Assembly (NCBI RefSeq): GCF_010119935.1
Contig: NZ_CP048209.1
Coordinates: 2,731,001 to 2,795,000 of the forward strand
Direction of reading: 5' to 3'
DNA length: 64,000 bases
Source of the DNA: Paenibacillus lycopersici
Lineage (GTDB): Bacteria; Bacillota; Bacilli; Paenibacillales; Paenibacillaceae
The notes below the pieces were generated by a model, which had not been told where the DNA came from, searched no databases, and worked only from the letters and a program-made list of their open reading frames with translations. The translations under genes were made by a program, and so were the position numbers. This document shows, piece after piece, positions 8,615-18,664 of the stretch. Positions within the stretch are counted from its first letter, which is position 1; each line of letters starts with the position of its first letter.

Positions 8615-10234
8615 ATGAAAAAGAAAATGCTGCTTTTGGTTTCACTCGCGCTCGTTCTGACAGCCGCATTGTCGGCTTGCGGAAAGAGCGGATCCGGATC
8701 CGGTCAAACGTTCAGAATGAACCTTACGACCGAACCGCCAAGTCTTGACGTTGCACAGGCGCAAGACCAAGTGTCCTTCACGGTGATGTCCGGCCTGTTC
8801 GAAGGCTTGACGCGCATGGACGCGAACGGCAACATCGTTCCAGGCGTTGCTGAGAAATGGGATATTTCCGCCGATGGCAAAACGTACACGTTCCATCTGC
8901 GCGATGCTAAATGGTCCAACGGAGACGCGGTAACGGCGAAGGATTTCGAGAACTCGTGGAAACGCACGCTCGACCCGAACCTGAACCCTCCCGCTCCTTA
9001 TGCTTACCAGCTGTATTACATCAAGAACGGCCAGAACTACAATATCGCGCAAGACAACCCGAATCATATTACGGATGCGAGCCAAGTCGGCGTGAAAGCG
9101 ATCGACGACAAGACGCTTGAAGTACAGCTCGAGAATCCGACGCCATACTTCCTGAACATCGCGGCATTCTTTACGGCTTATCCGATCCATGAAGGTTCGA
9201 CGTTCGCGGAAGCGAACGGTTACGTAGGCAACGGTCCGTTCAAGATGAAATCGTGGAAACACGGCGATTCCATCGAGCTCGTGCCGAACGAGAACTACTG
9301 GGATAAAGACAACATCAAGCTGACCAGCGTTAAATTCTCGATGGTCAAAGATCCGAACACCGAGCTCAGCATGTACAAGACGGGCCAGCTCGACTGGGCG
9401 GGCGCGCCGACGGGCAGCATTCCGACGGAGCAAATCGCGAAATACCGTACAGAGAACAACAAAGAGCTTAACATCAAAGGGATTGCAAGCACGTACTACT
9501 ACAACTTCAACAATACGAAGAAACCTTTCGACAACGCGAAAGTCCGCGAAGCGCTCTCGATGGCGATCAACCGTCAAGACCTCGTAGACAAGGTGACGAA
9601 AGCGGGTCAAGTGCCGGCATACGGTTTCGTGTCGACGGGTATTCACGGCGTGAACGGCGAATACCGCGAAGAAGTGAAAGACAACTACTTCACGGAAGAC
9701 GTCGCGAAAGCGAAGCAATTGCTTGCCGAAGGCTTGGCTGAAGAAGGCATGACGAAAATGCCTGCGTTCTCGCTCTCCTTCAACGAAGGCACGCATGAGC
9801 AAGTGGCGCAAGCGATCGCCGACATGTGGAAAACGAACCTCGGCATCGACGTGAAGCTGGAGAAGCAAGAATGGAAAGTGTTCCTGAAGAACCGTCAAAG
9901 CCTGAACTATGACATTGCTCGCGCTGGTTGGGGTGCGGACTACAACGATCCGATGACATTCATCGACATGTTCACGTCCAAAGGCGGAAACAACGACATC
10001 GGCTTCAAGAACGCGGACTACGATGCGCTCGTAAAAGATGCTTACGCAACGAACGATCAACAAAAACGCGTCGACGATATGGCGAAAGCGGAGAAAATCC
10101 TGATCGGCGACAACATGGCGATCATGCCGCTTTACTACTACTCGTCCGCGCAGCTGATCAAGCCGTACGTGAAAAACTTCGTGGTGGATTACAGCGGCAA
10201 CATCGATTACTCGCACATCTCGATTGAAAAATAA
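8615..10234 (+). CDS. oppA: Oligopeptide ABC transporter, substrate-binding lipoprotein
   Basis: 539 residues. ATG 8615 is chosen because it gives a lipoprotein signal (KKK, hydrophobic core, LSAC lipobox with Cys22) and has GGAGG at 8597. An upstream TTG at 8561 would spoil the signal. SBP family 5 features are present: FRMNLTTEPPSLD, the PGVAEKW and YTFHLRDAKWSNGDAVTAKDF block, and a C-terminal YNDPMTF stretch. It binds peptides outside the membrane and passes them to OppBC. It is followed by a stem-loop before oppB that probably stabilises the oppA message and makes OppA more abundant. Confidence 0.92.
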   Translation: MKKKMLLLVSLALVLTAALSACGKSGSGSGQTFRMNLTTEPPSLDVAQAQDQVSFTVMSGLFEGLTRMDANGNIVPGVAEKWDISADGKTYTFHLRDAKWSNGDAVTAKDFENSWKRTLDPNLNPPAPYAYQLYYIKNGQNYNIAQDNPNHITDASQVGVKAIDDKTLEVQLENPTPYFLNIAAFFTAYPIHEGSTFAEANGYVGNGPFKMKSWKHGDSIELVPNENYWDKDNIKLTSVKFSMVKDPNTELSMYKTGQLDWAGAPTGSIPTEQIAKYRTENNKELNIKGIASTYYYNFNNTKKPFDNAKVREALSMAINRQDLVDKVTKAGQVPAYGFVSTGIHGVNGEYREEVKDNYFTEDVAKAKQLLAEGLAEEGMTKMPAFSLSFNEGTHEQVAQAIADMWKTNLGIDVKLEKQEWKVFLKNRQSLNYDIARAGWGADYNDPMTFIDMFTSKGGNNDIGFKNADYDALVKDAYATNDQQKRVDDMAKAEKILIGDNMAIMPLYYYSSAQLIKPYVKNFVVDYSGNIDYSHISIEK

Positions 10235-10259
10235 TAAGCAGCACGAATACAGGGGACAT

Positions 10260-10292
10260 AGGGATATATGTGGTACACCCATATATATCCCT
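10260..10292 (+). other. Intercistronic stem-loop between oppA and oppB
   Basis: AGGGATATATG (10260-10270) pairs with CATATATATCCCT (10280-10292) with a two-base bulge. No T run follows, so it is more likely an mRNA stabiliser or partial terminator than a full stop. Confidence 0.6.
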
Positions 10293-10317
10293 TCTCTATG
10301 ATTGGAGAGAGCTTAGG

Positions 10318-11253
10318 ATGGTTCGGTACTTGGGTGGTAAACTTGTCAACATCGTGTTTTCCCTGCTTATTCTGGCCACCGCAACCTTCTTCTTGATGAA
10401 AGCAGTCCCTGGGGACCCTTTTACCCAAGAGAAGGCCATTCCGCCGGAAATCAAAGCGAACATCATGGCGCATTACGGGCTTGATAAACCGATTGGCGAG
10501 CAATATTTGATCTACATGAAGAAGCTCCTGCATTTCGACCTGGGCCTTTCCATGAAGAGTCAGAACCGTACGGTTACGAGCATCATTACGGATTCGTTCG
10601 GCACATCGGCCAAAATCGGCTTTTTTGCCGTCATCATATCGATTATTGTCGGCGTTTATCTCGGCATGATGGCTGCGCTGCGGCATCGCAAGCTGGTCGA
10701 CAATTCGGCGATGTTTCTGGCCGTTATCGGCATCTCGGTGCCTAACTTCGTTATTGGATCGATGATTCAATACTTTTTGGCCGTTAAAGTGCCGATTTTT
10801 CACGTTGCGGGCTTGGAAAGTCCGATGGATTACGTGCTTCCGACCATCGCGCTGTCGACGCTGCCGATCGCGTTCATTGCACGCTTGACGCGTTCGACGA
10901 TGCTGGAAGTGCTGACGTCCGACTATATCCGCACGGCGAAAGCGAAAGGCTTGACGCCGCGGGCTATTCTTTGGAAACACGGTTTGCGTAACGGCATTCT
11001 TCCGGTCGTTACTTATTTGGGTCCGATGACGGCGAACATCATTACCGGTTCCGTCGTCGTTGAACAGATTTTCGGACTTCCGGGCTTGGGCGCCTATTTC
11101 GTTGATAGTGTCATGAACCGCGATTACACGCTTATTATGGGCATCACCATTTTCTATGCCGTCATCCTGATGGCAGCGCGTTTCGTTACGGATATTCTTT
11201 ATATTTTCGTGGATCCACGCATTAAATTGAGCGGGGGTGTAGTTAAATCATGA
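10318..11253 (+). CDS. oppB: Oligopeptide ABC transporter permease OppB
   Basis: 311 residues from ATG 10318 with GGAGAGA upstream; the longer start at 10270 lies in the stem-loop. It has the N-terminal helix plus PGDPF loop of OppB/DppB proteins, about six helices, and the EAA coupling loop (SDYIRTAKAKG, then WKHGLRNGILPVV) that contacts the ATPases. The stop overlaps oppC by 4 bases (ATGA). Confidence 0.92.
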   Translation: MVRYLGGKLVNIVFSLLILATATFFLMKAVPGDPFTQEKAIPPEIKANIMAHYGLDKPIGEQYLIYMKKLLHFDLGLSMKSQNRTVTSIITDSFGTSAKIGFFAVIISIIVGVYLGMMAALRHRKLVDNSAMFLAVIGISVPNFVIGSMIQYFLAVKVPIFHVAGLESPMDYVLPTIALSTLPIAFIARLTRSTMLEVLTSDYIRTAKAKGLTPRAILWKHGLRNGILPVVTYLGPMTANIITGSVVVEQIFGLPGLGAYFVDSVMNRDYTLIMGITIFYAVILMAARFVTDILYIFVDPRIKLSGGVVKS

Positions 11254-12167
11254 GTCAAACTGCTCCGTCGCCATTCGAGAAGCTGCAACAAAAGCATACC
11301 GAGGCCGAGGTTATTGCAACCGAGAGCCGATCAACTTGGCAAATTACTTGGGCGAGGCTCCGCAGCAACCGCTGGGCCATGACCGGTTTGTATACACTTA
11401 TCGTCATTACGGTGCTTGCCATCGTATGTCCGATGTTTTCTCCGTATACGTCGTATACGAACGATCTGGATAATACGTTCGCGGCACCTTCGGCCAAGCA
11501 TTGGTTCGGAACCGACAATTTGGGCCGCGATTTGTTTACGCGCGTGTGGATGGGCGTCCGTATCTCCTTGACGGTCGGCGTCGCAGCCGCATTGTTCGAT
11601 CTGATCATCGGGATTATCTACGGCGGTATCATGGGCTATGCCGGCAAACGCGTCGGCGGCGTCATGAACAAAATCGCCGAAATGCTGTACGCGATCCCGC
11701 ATCTGCTCGTCGTTATCCTGCTGAGCGTCGTGATGGGCTCGTCGCTGACAACGATCATTATCGCCTTGTCGATCACGGGCTGGATTACGATGTCCTGGAT
11801 CGTCCGCGGTCAAATTCTTCAACTGAAAAACCAAGAGTACGTGCTCGCCGCCCAATCGATGGGCGCAAGCAACCGGCGTATCTTGTTCAAACATTTGATT
11901 CCGAATACGCTGGGCCCGATTATCGTCACGGTTACGCTGTCCGTGCCGTCGGCGATTTTCTCCGAAGCGTTCCTCAGCTTCCTGGGTCTTGGCGTTCAAT
12001 CGCCGGCAGCCTCGCTCGGTTCTTTGATCGGCGAAGCGTTGTCTTCGTGGACGCTGTATCCTTGGCTGATGATTATCCCGGCTTCGCTGCTCAGTATCAC
12101 TATGCTGGCCTTTAATATTTTCGGTGACGGTTTGCAGGACGCATTCGATCCGAAAATGAAAAAATAA
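11250..12167 (+). CDS. oppC: Oligopeptide ABC transporter permease OppC
   Basis: 305 residues. It has an N-terminal cytoplasmic segment, the helix followed by the HWFGTDNLGRDLFTRVW block diagnostic of OppC/DppC, and the EAA loop (QEYVLAAQSMGAS, FKHLIPNTLGP). It forms the membrane channel with OppB. It starts inside the oppB stop and lies 20 bases before oppD. Confidence 0.92.
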   Translation: MSQTAPSPFEKLQQKHTEAEVIATESRSTWQITWARLRSNRWAMTGLYTLIVITVLAIVCPMFSPYTSYTNDLDNTFAAPSAKHWFGTDNLGRDLFTRVWMGVRISLTVGVAAALFDLIIGIIYGGIMGYAGKRVGGVMNKIAEMLYAIPHLLVVILLSVVMGSSLTTIIIALSITGWITMSWIVRGQILQLKNQEYVLAAQSMGASNRRILFKHLIPNTLGPIIVTVTLSVPSAIFSEAFLSFLGLGVQSPAASLGSLIGEALSSWTLYPWLMIIPASLLSITMLAFNIFGDGLQDAFDPKMKK

Positions 12168-12187
12168 CACCGCTGGGAGTGAGCTCA

Positions 12188-13189
12188 ATGAACGATCCGA
12201 TTTTACGCATTTCCGATTTGCATGTCTCCTTTCACGTGCGCGGCGGGGAAGTTCAGGCGGTGCGCGGCGTCAGTCTGGACGTCAATCGCGGCGAAACCGT
12301 AGCGATCGTCGGCGAATCGGGCAGCGGCAAAAGCGTCACGGCGCAGTCGATTCTTCGTTTGATTCCTACGCCTCCGGGCGAATATAAGCAAGGCTCCATC
12401 GAATTCATGGGCCAGGATTTGCTGACGAAATCCGAGCAGGAGATGGAAGCGATCCGCGGTCAAGAGATCGGGATGATTTTCCAGGACCCGATGACGTCGC
12501 TCAATCCGACGCTGACGGTGGGCTTTCAAATTTCCGAGGTGCTGATCAAGCACCAGAACATGACGAAAGCGCAGGCGACGAGCCGCGCGGAAGAGCTGCT
12601 GACGCTGGTCGGCATCCCGAACGCCAAAGATCGCGTACGCCAATACCCGCATCAATTCTCCGGCGGCATGCGCCAACGGGTCATGATTGCCATCGCGCTT
12701 GCATGCACGCCGTCCCTGTTGATCGCCGATGAGCCGACGACCGCGCTCGACGTGACCATTCAGGCGCAAATCATGCAATTGCTGAAGGATCTGCAAGCGA
12801 AGACGGGCACGTCGATCATCCTCATCACGCATGACCTTGGCGTCGTTGCCGAGACTTGCGACCGCGTCGTCGTTATGTACGCCGGCAAAGTCGTGGAGAC
12901 CGGGACGAAGGAAGAAATTTTCAGAAATCCGCAGCATCCGTATACGCGGGGCTTGCTGCGTTCCCTGCCGCGGCTGGACCACAGCAAGAGCGAGCCGCTG
13001 ATCCCGATTCACGGTACGCCGCCGGATATGTCCGCACCTCCGAAGGGCTGCGCGTTCTGCGCGCGCTGCGACGAAGCGATGCGCATCTGCGTGGACAACG
13101 ATCCGGTTAACTACACGATCAGCGAGACGCAAGGAGCAAGATGCTGGCTTCACGACCCGGTCTGCAAGAAGGAGGGTGCTAGCGCATGA
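12188..13189 (+). CDS. oppD: Oligopeptide ABC transporter ATP-binding protein OppD
   Basis: 333 residues from ATG 12188, with GGGAG at 12175-12179; the in-frame GTG at 12179 overlaps that site. Walker A GESGSGKS is at residues 42-49, the signature is SGGMRQR, and Walker B is [12 protein letters not shown]. The C-terminal oligopeptide/dipeptide domain has the cysteines GCAFCARC...C that ligate an iron-sulfur cluster in some homologues. It drives import together with OppF, whose start overlaps its stop. Confidence 0.93.
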   Translation: MNDPILRISDLHVSFHVRGGEVQAVRGVSLDVNRGETVAIVGESGSGKSVTAQSILRLIPTPPGEYKQGSIEFMGQDLLTKSEQEMEAIRGQEIGMIFQDPMTSLNPTLTVGFQISEVLIKHQNMTKAQATSRAEELLTLVGIPNAKDRVRQYPHQFSGGMRQRVMIAIALACTPSLLIADEPTTALDVTIQAQIMQLLKDLQAKTGTSIILITHDLGVVAETCDRVVVMYAGKVVETGTKEEIFRNPQHPYTRGLLRSLPRLDHSKSEPLIPIHGTPPDMSAPPKGCAFCARCDEAMRICVDNDPVNYTISETQGARCWLHDPVCKKEGASA

Positions 13190-14151
13190 GCGGCAAGAAC
13201 GATGTGTTGATCGAAGTCGATCATCTTAAGAAATATTTCCAGGTTGGCGGCAATCAGACGCTGAAAGCCGTCAACGACCTCAGCTTCGGCATCCGCCAGG
13301 GCGAGACGCTCGGCATGGTCGGCGAATCCGGCTGCGGCAAGTCGACGGCCGGCCGCACGATTCTTCGTTTGTACGAGCCGACGGCGGGATCCGTGAAGTT
13401 CCAGGGTACCGACATCATGTCGGCGAAGGGCGCCAAGCTGAAGGCGCTGCGCCGCGAGATGCAGATGGTGTTCCAGGATCCGTATGCCTCGCTCAATCCG
13501 CGCTGGACGGTCGAGAACCTGATCGCCGAGCCGCTCGATATCCACGGGCTGGCGAACGGCAGCAAGGACCGCAAGCTGCAGGTCGAGCGGCTGCTTGACC
13601 GCGTCGGCCTCCGTCCGGAGCACGCGTCGCGCTATCCGCATGAATTCTCCGGAGGTCAGCGCCAACGGATCGGGATTGCCCGCGCGCTGGCTGTCAATCC
13701 GAAGTTCATCGTCTGCGACGAGCCGATATCCGCGCTCGACGTGTCGATCCAGGCGCAAGTCGTCAATCTGCTGCAGGACTTGCAGCGCGATTACGGCCTG
13801 ACGTACCTGTTCATCGCGCATGACCTGGCGATGGTTAAGCACATCTCCGACCGCGTAGCCGTGATGTATCTGGGCAAAATGGTGGAGCTCGCCGAAAGCG
13901 AAGAGCTCTATTCGAACCCGAAGCATCCGTACACGAAGGCGTTGATGTCGGCGATTCCGGTTCCGGATCTCGACGTCGCGGAGAACAAGGAGCGCATCGT
14001 GCTGTCCGGCGATCTGCCAAGCCCGGTCAACCCGCCGAGCGGCTGCCCGTTCCGTACGCGCTGTCCGTTCGCGACCGAGAAATGCGCGGCGGAAGTGCCG
14101 GCATTCCGCGAAGTGGAACCGAACCATTGGGCAGCTTGCCATTATGCCTAA
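13186..14151 (+). CDS. oppF: Oligopeptide ABC transporter ATP-binding protein OppF
   Basis: 321 residues. Walker A GESGCGKS is at residues 46-53, the signature SGGQRQR, Walker [13 protein letters not shown], and the C-terminal block [15 protein letters not shown]. It is translationally coupled to oppD and ends the operon 10 bases before a strong terminator. Imported peptides serve nutrition and, in Bacilli, cell-cell signalling that affects competence and sporulation. Confidence 0.93.
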   Translation: MSGKNDVLIEVDHLKKYFQVGGNQTLKAVNDLSFGIRQGETLGMVGESGCGKSTAGRTILRLYEPTAGSVKFQGTDIMSAKGAKLKALRREMQMVFQDPYASLNPRWTVENLIAEPLDIHGLANGSKDRKLQVERLLDRVGLRPEHASRYPHEFSGGQRQRIGIARALAVNPKFIVCDEPISALDVSIQAQVVNLLQDLQRDYGLTYLFIAHDLAMVKHISDRVAVMYLGKMVELAESEELYSNPKHPYTKALMSAIPVPDLDVAENKERIVLSGDLPSPVNPPSGCPFRTRCPFATEKCAAEVPAFREVEPNHWAACHYA

Positions 14152-14160
14152 TTAATAGAA

Positions 14161-14199
14161 GAAAAGCGTTTCGCCTGCTAGCGCGAGACGCTTTTTTTG
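14161..14199 (+). terminator. Terminator of the opp operon
   Basis: AAAGCGTTTCGC and GCGCGAGACGCTTT arms around CTGCTA are followed by seven Ts. Confidence 0.9.
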
Positions 14200-14297
14200 C
14201 ATGCGGGCAGCCCCGTTCTTTAACATGCCGGAGGAAATATGTTACGATATTGAACGTGTGCAGGATGAGAGGCGCGGCGAAAGGGGTAACAACAGCA

Positions 14298-14891
14298 TTG
14301 AGAGTGATCGCAGGCACGGCGAAGGGCCGTACTTTAAAAGCGGTGCCGGGCAAAAATACGCGCCCGACGACCGATAAAGTGAAAGAGGCGATTTTCAGCA
14401 TGATCGGGCCTTATTTCGACGGCGGAACGGCGCTTGACCTGTTCGCCGGGACGGGCGGACTCGGTATCGAGGCGCTCAGCAGAGGCGTCGATAATGCGAT
14501 CTTCATCGATCTGGAAGGCGCCAGCGTCGAGGTCATCAAGCAGAATCTGCAAGCGGCCGGGATGGCCGACCGCGCGGAGATTTACCGGACGGATGCCGTT
14601 CGCGCCGTCAAAGCGCTGGCGAAGCGCGGGCTGAAGTTCGGACTCGTATTCCTCGATCCGCCTTACCGGATGAAGGATATGGACGAGCTGATGGCCGAGC
14701 TGGCGGCGCGCGGCCTGCTGGAGGCAGACGCGACGATCGTCGTCGAGCATGACGCGGAGCATCGTTATCCGGAAGCGTTCGCGCCGTACAGGCAGCTGAA
14801 GCATGCGCAGTACGGCGATACGGCGGTTACGATCTACCGCCTGGTCCCGGAAGAAACGCCGGTTGAAACGGATGGAATAACGGAGGAGTAG
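14298..14891 (+). CDS. rsmD: 16S rRNA (guanine(966)-N2)-methyltransferase RsmD
   Basis: 197 residues. The TTG start at 14298 is favoured: AAGGGG lies 10 bases upstream and the protein then begins [10 protein letters not shown] as in the family; an ATG at 14265 adds 11 residues without a good site. The SAM motif DLFAGTGG is at residues 47-54 and the catalytic DPPY at 120-123. It methylates G966 of 16S rRNA. It is coupled to coaD, as in B. subtilis ylbH-coaD. Confidence 0.9.
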   Translation: MRVIAGTAKGRTLKAVPGKNTRPTTDKVKEAIFSMIGPYFDGGTALDLFAGTGGLGIEALSRGVDNAIFIDLEGASVEVIKQNLQAAGMADRAEIYRTDAVRAVKALAKRGLKFGLVFLDPPYRMKDMDELMAELAARGLLEADATIVVEHDAEHRYPEAFAPYRQLKHAQYGDTAVTIYRLVPEETPVETDGITEE

Positions 14892-14893
14892 AA

Positions 14894-15415
14894 ATGATGG
14901 CAGCACCGAAAGCGAATACGGGATTACAGGGACTGCGCGTCGCGGTATATCCGGGCAGTTTCGACCCTGTCACCTGCGGGCATTTGGACATTATCCGCCG
15001 CGCAGCCAAGCAGTTCGACCATCTTATCGTGGGAGTCTTGAACAATACGAGCAAGAAGCCGCTGTTCAGCGTGGAGGAACGCAAGCAGCTGCTTGCCGAA
15101 GTCACGCAGGATTTGCCGAACGTGTCGATCGACAGCTTCCGCGACTTGCTCGTCCACTTTATCAAGGCGAAGCAAGCGCAAGTCATCGTGCGCGGCATCC
15201 GCTCCGTCACGGACTTCGAGTACGAGCTGCAGATGGCCTCGACCAATCACCAGCTGGACGGCGATATCGAAACGATCTTCATGATGACGAACCCGAAATA
15301 TTCGTACTTGAGCTCCAGCATCGTCAAGGAAATCGCGATGTTCCGCGGCAGCGTGCAGGATTTGGTGCCGCCGGAAGTTCAGGCGGCGTTGAGCGCGAAA
15401 TTTGCCGAGCAGTGA
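14894..15415 (+). CDS. coaD: Phosphopantetheine adenylyltransferase
   Basis: 173 residues. It joins 4'-phosphopantetheine and ATP to dephospho-CoA, the fourth step of CoA synthesis. The nucleotidyltransferase signature TxGH is at residues 27-30, after YPGSFDP, and the SSSIVKE motif is near residue 140. The N-terminus is about 13 residues longer than usual; GGAGGAG at 14882 serves either of two adjacent ATGs. It lies 2 bases after rsmD. Confidence 0.92.
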   Translation: MMAAPKANTGLQGLRVAVYPGSFDPVTCGHLDIIRRAAKQFDHLIVGVLNNTSKKPLFSVEERKQLLAEVTQDLPNVSIDSFRDLLVHFIKAKQAQVIVRGIRSVTDFEYELQMASTNHQLDGDIETIFMMTNPKYSYLSSSIVKEIAMFRGSVQDLVPPEVQAALSAKFAEQ

Positions 15416-15475
15416 CGAAGCTGAGGTTTGATGGGAGCGGTTTTAGAACGAACAGAACCGAACGGATTGACCCAA

Positions 15476-16657
15476 CTAGCGTAGTCTGAGCTTGGCCGTC
15501 AATATGGAGACGAACGCGAGCAGCGCCGTCGCGAAGACGAATAACAGCAGCAGCGCCGGCATGTAAGGCCATAACGAATGCAGGTCGCCCGCCCGAATGG
15601 GAGAGGCCGCTCCGGCGCCAAGCTCTTCGCGCTGCCAGGCGAACGTCGCGGCAGCGGGCGACAGACCGTTCATCAGCGCGGACAGCGGCTTCCAGCACGT
15701 GATCATGAGCAGGAAGGCCGCTGCGCTTTGCAGGAGCCTTGCGGCAGCGAGCTTGCGCACGGAGAGGCCGGAGCCCGCGACCGCCGATCCGGCCTGCAGC
15801 AGGGCGCTGATGCCGCCCCAGCTCAGCACGGCGGCGACGGCGGCGGCTTTCCATGCCGCGCCGCCCGCGATCGCCGCGGCGGAGGCGGCATAGGCGCCGA
15901 TATGGCTTTCGATCAGGCCGGGCAGGACGAATGACGGGATAACGGCGGGCATGACCGGTTCCAGAAGCTTCACCAGCACGGCGCAGAAAATCATGAACCC
16001 GCCGATCGCCATCAGCTTGTAGACGGCCACGGTTACGGCGTCGCCGAGAAGCTTGCCGAACGAGCGGCCGTCGCGCTCCCTCGCCGCCCGCATCGCGGCG
16101 GCGGCTCTGTGCAGCAAGCCGGACGAAGCGCGCGCTTCCGGCTGCGCAGCTTCGCGCTTGGCCAATCTGGCGGCGATCAGGGCGGGGAGCAGTCCGGCCA
16201 GCCAGACGACGATGACGATGGCGGCGCCAAGCTCCGGGCGGTGCAGGAAGCCCGTACCGACGACGAGCAGCATGAAGAGCGGGCTCGGCATATGCGACAG
16301 CGCGAGCAGCCGGTTGCCTTGCTTGACGGTGAGCTTATCGGCCTTGCGGAGCGCGGCAGCCGCTTCGGCGCCGCACGGGAAGCCGCCTGTCCAGCCGAGC
16401 GCGAGCGCGATTCCGGCCTCGCCGGGCAGGCGGAGCAGCTTCTGCATGAGCGGGTGCAGGAGCGTGCCGAACCCATGCACGACCCCGAACGCGAGCATCA
16501 GCTCAAGCAGCGTCAGGAACGGGAGCAGGCCGGGGAAGACGATGTTCCACCATACGGTCAATCCTTGCAAGGAGGCTTGAAACGCTTCGTCGGGTCTCAT
16601 TATGATGGAAGCGACGAGCAGAATGGATAAACAAGCGAGAATCAGGGTGCGCGTCAT
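15476..16657 (-). CDS. ylbJ: Sporulation integral membrane protein YlbJ
   Basis: 393 residues with about eight to ten hydrophobic helices and two gate-type segments (WWNIVFPGLLPFLTLLELM near residue 40 and a second block in the middle). The LGWTGGFPCGAEAAAALR motif is characteristic of YlbJ. In B. subtilis it is made in the mother cell under SigE and is needed for spore cortex. It faces coaD tail to tail, whereas the B. subtilis homologue is co-oriented. The start is preceded by GGAGTGAG. The neighbours ylbK and ylbL of B. subtilis are missing; a repeat region takes their place. Confidence 0.85.
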   Translation of the reverse strand: MTRTLILACLSILLVASIIMRPDEAFQASLQGLTVWWNIVFPGLLPFLTLLELMLAFGVVHGFGTLLHPLMQKLLRLPGEAGIALALGWTGGFPCGAEAAAALRKADKLTVKQGNRLLALSHMPSPLFMLLVVGTGFLHRPELGAAIVIVVWLAGLLPALIAARLAKREAAQPEARASSGLLHRAAAAMRAARERDGRSFGKLLGDAVTVAVYKLMAIGGFMIFCAVLVKLLEPVMPAVIPSFVLPGLIESHIGAYAASAAAIAGGAAWKAAAVAAVLSWGGISALLQAGSAVAGSGLSVRKLAAARLLQSAAAFLLMITCWKPLSALMNGLSPAAATFAWQREELGAGAASPIRAGDLHSLWPYMPALLLLFVFATALLAFVSILTAKLRLR

Positions 16658-16749
16658 CTTATCTCACTCCAAGTACAGGGTAGGGCCCGAACAAACCGGA
16701 GCCACTACATGTTTACGCTTGTCCGGGGAGGCTTAGAACAATGGGAGTT

Positions 16750-17345
16750 CGATCACTCGGAGTTCGATCCCCCTAAATCCCCCTTCTCCAAGGGGGACCC
16801 CAAGGACTCCGTCCTCTGGACACCTGGAATGGTATAACGTCTGTGGGACAGAGAAGCGCACCCGGGTTGCGTTTGTGCTGGGATTCGTTTTCGTCCCTGA
16901 CGGGACACACTTTTACCTATGGCGCTCGCGAGTTACCTGCTGTCCCTTGCGGGACCATGGGAACGTGGTGCTCTCCAGAGGCGGTTGAGAGTGAATTCGT
17001 ACGGGGCCTCGCTTTCGTCCCTTGCGGGACACGCTTTACTGTGGCGCTCATTGCAAGCCTGCGCCTGCGGCTGGCTTGCCGGAGGCGGCAGGTCATCGCC
17101 GCCGAAGTTGGTGTGTTGCGTCCCTTGCGGGACGCAGCAAGCCTGCGCCTGGCTTGGCTGAGGCGGCAGGTCATCGCCGCCGAAGTTGGTGTGTTGCGTC
17201 CCTTGCGGGACGCAGCAAGCCTGCGCCTGGCTTGGCTGAGGCGGCAGGTCATCGCCGCCGAAGTTGGTGTGTTGTGTCCCTTGGGGGACTTGCAAGCCTG
17301 CGCCTGCGGCTGGCTTGGCTGAGGCGGCAGGTTATTGCCGCCGTC
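16750..17345. repeat. Complex intergenic repeat, copy A
   Basis: This 600-base gap between ylbJ and ylbM holds no supported gene. It starts with a hairpin of C and G runs (about 16770-16800), continues with a block containing GTCCC(N4)GGGAC palindromes at 16893, 16942, 17017, 17120, 17198 and 17276, and ends in a tandem array. Bases about 16765-17100 match, in reverse complement, the gap between fabD and fabG (23690-24100), so this is a dispersed repeat family. Short frames exist in all phases only because the repeat is GC-rich. Confidence 0.8.
17055..17340. repeat. 78-bp tandem repeat array
   Basis: Units begin with AAGCCTGCGCCTG at 17055, 17139, 17217 and 17294. The second and third are nearly identical over 78 bases; the first has a 6-base insertion and the last is partial. 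Each full unit contains one GTCCCTTGCGGGAC palindrome. Confidence 0.9.
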
Positions 17346-17358
17346 TGCCGCTTAGCTG

Positions 17359-18600
17359 TTAGATGCTGATTGGCTTTTCGTAATAGTCGCGGAACAGGTC
17401 TCGCGGCGATGCGTCCGGCCAAGCCAGAGCGTAAACCGATGTCGCCTGGACGTCGAGCGCGAGGTAGGGGAAATCGGCTGCGTGCCCTGCGGCGCTTTGC
17501 AGGATGGGCAGCTTCGCCGATTTGCGCATCCGCTTGAGGAGTTCCCTGCCGCGTTCGGAGTAGCCGAGCACGCGGATGTATTGCACGCCGGTGCGGAGGC
17601 GGTCCGGGGCCAGCAGTTCTTTGTCGTGCCCGAGCAGGATGGCGAGCAGCGCCCGCTGCAGCTTGGTGCGCGTGTAGCGCTTCGTCTTCAGCCGTTCCAG
17701 CAGCGGCTCGAACGACAGCTCGGTCAGCTCGGGGAGCGCGCGCTTGATGCGGTGCTCCAATCCTTCGCTTATTTCGTGGTAGCGGCCGAGCGCTGCCGCC
17801 GGTTCGCTCACGAGCTTATGGAACAGCTGCGGCACATAGTGCTGCCAGCTGTTGCGGCCGCGTCCGGCTTCGTGATCGCGGAGCAGCAGCTCGAGTGTGG
17901 ACGCCGGGACGAACGGGGCGGCGCAGTCCGGCGACGGCGATTCCGCGACGAGCTTGCGTATCGCCGTCGCGCTGGCGATCTGCGCGTCGGTGATGCTCGT
18001 CTGCGAATAGCCGGCTTTCTCGCGGCGCAGCGAGAACGGCTCGATCGCGCTGCCCAGCCGTTCCAGCGCGAGCAGATAGTGCAGCCCGAGCGTATTGTTG
18101 GGCTGCTCGAACGGGAAGGCCGCGGCTTCCGCGTCGCCGGCCGCGGCCATGAACCGCCGGACGGCGCCGCTGTACGCGGCGGGATAGCTGGCGCCTGTCC
18201 GCAGCTCATCCGCCATGAATCCCGCGAACGCGTCCGGTTCATGGGCGAGCAGCCGCGCGACGCGGCGGAGCGGCGCGATGTCGCCCGCCTCGCTGCCGAA
18301 GCAGAGCGCGTCGACGACGCCGGTCGCGTCCAGCAGCGCCGCGGCGCCGTAGGCGAACCACTCCGCCGCCTGCGAGGAATAGGCGACGGGCAGCTCGACG
18401 ACGACGTCGCAGCCGCCGCGCAGCGCCATCTCGGCGCGCGTCCATTTGTTCAGCAGCGCGGGCTCTCCGCGCTGCAGAAAATGGCCGCTCATGACCGCGA
18501 TTACGGCGTCGCTTTTCGTTATTTTCAACGATTGCTGCAAATGATATAGATGTCCGTTATGGAACGGATTGTATTCGACAATGATCCCGACCGTGCGCAT
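17359..18600 (-). CDS. tmcAL: tRNA(Met) cytidine acetate ligase TmcAL (YlbM)
   Basis: 413 residues. The ATG at 18600 is preferred over 18606 because GGAGG then has a 7-base spacing. The nucleotidyltransferase-like motif is near the N-terminus (IIVEYNPFHNGHLYHL), followed by AVMSGHFLQRGEPALL and DVVVELP, as in TmcAL. The enzyme activates acetate with ATP to make N4-acetylcytidine at the wobble position of elongator tRNA(Met). It is transcribed divergently from yceD through overlapping promoters. Confidence 0.9.
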   Translation of the reverse strand: MRTVGIIVEYNPFHNGHLYHLQQSLKITKSDAVIAVMSGHFLQRGEPALLNKWTRAEMALRGGCDVVVELPVAYSSQAAEWFAYGAAALLDATGVVDALCFGSEAGDIAPLRRVARLLAHEPDAFAGFMADELRTGASYPAAYSGAVRRFMAAAGDAEAAAFPFEQPNNTLGLHYLLALERLGSAIEPFSLRREKAGYSQTSITDAQIASATAIRKLVAESPSPDCAAPFVPASTLELLLRDHEAGRGRNSWQHYVPQLFHKLVSEPAAALGRYHEISEGLEHRIKRALPELTELSFEPLLERLKTKRYTRTKLQRALLAILLGHDKELLAPDRLRTGVQYIRVLGYSERGRELLKRMRKSAKLPILQSAAGHAADFPYLALDVQATSVYALAWPDASPRDLFRDYYEKPISI

Positions 18601-18635
18601 GGGCATTCCTCCGAGCGATGAATCGTATATTTTTC

Positions 18636-18664
18636 ACTATATCACGACGTGAAAATGTTGACAA
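18636..18664 (-). promoter_or_regulatory. Promoter of tmcAL, overlapping the yceD promoter
   Basis: On the minus strand TTGTCA (18659-18664), a 17-base spacer and TATAGT (18636-18641). A perfect 7-base inverted repeat TTTTCAC/GTGAAAA (18631-18637 and 18650-18656) covers the -10 and spacer. Confidence 0.7.

Noticed and set aside
17055..17340. CRISPR-like array
   Set aside because: The whole 78-base unit repeats; there are no unique spacers between short repeats, and no cas genes are near.
16917..17369. Repeat-encoded proteins in the ylbJ-tmcAL gap
   Set aside because: Open frames occur in several phases on both strands of the tandem repeat; none has a start signal or familiar domain.
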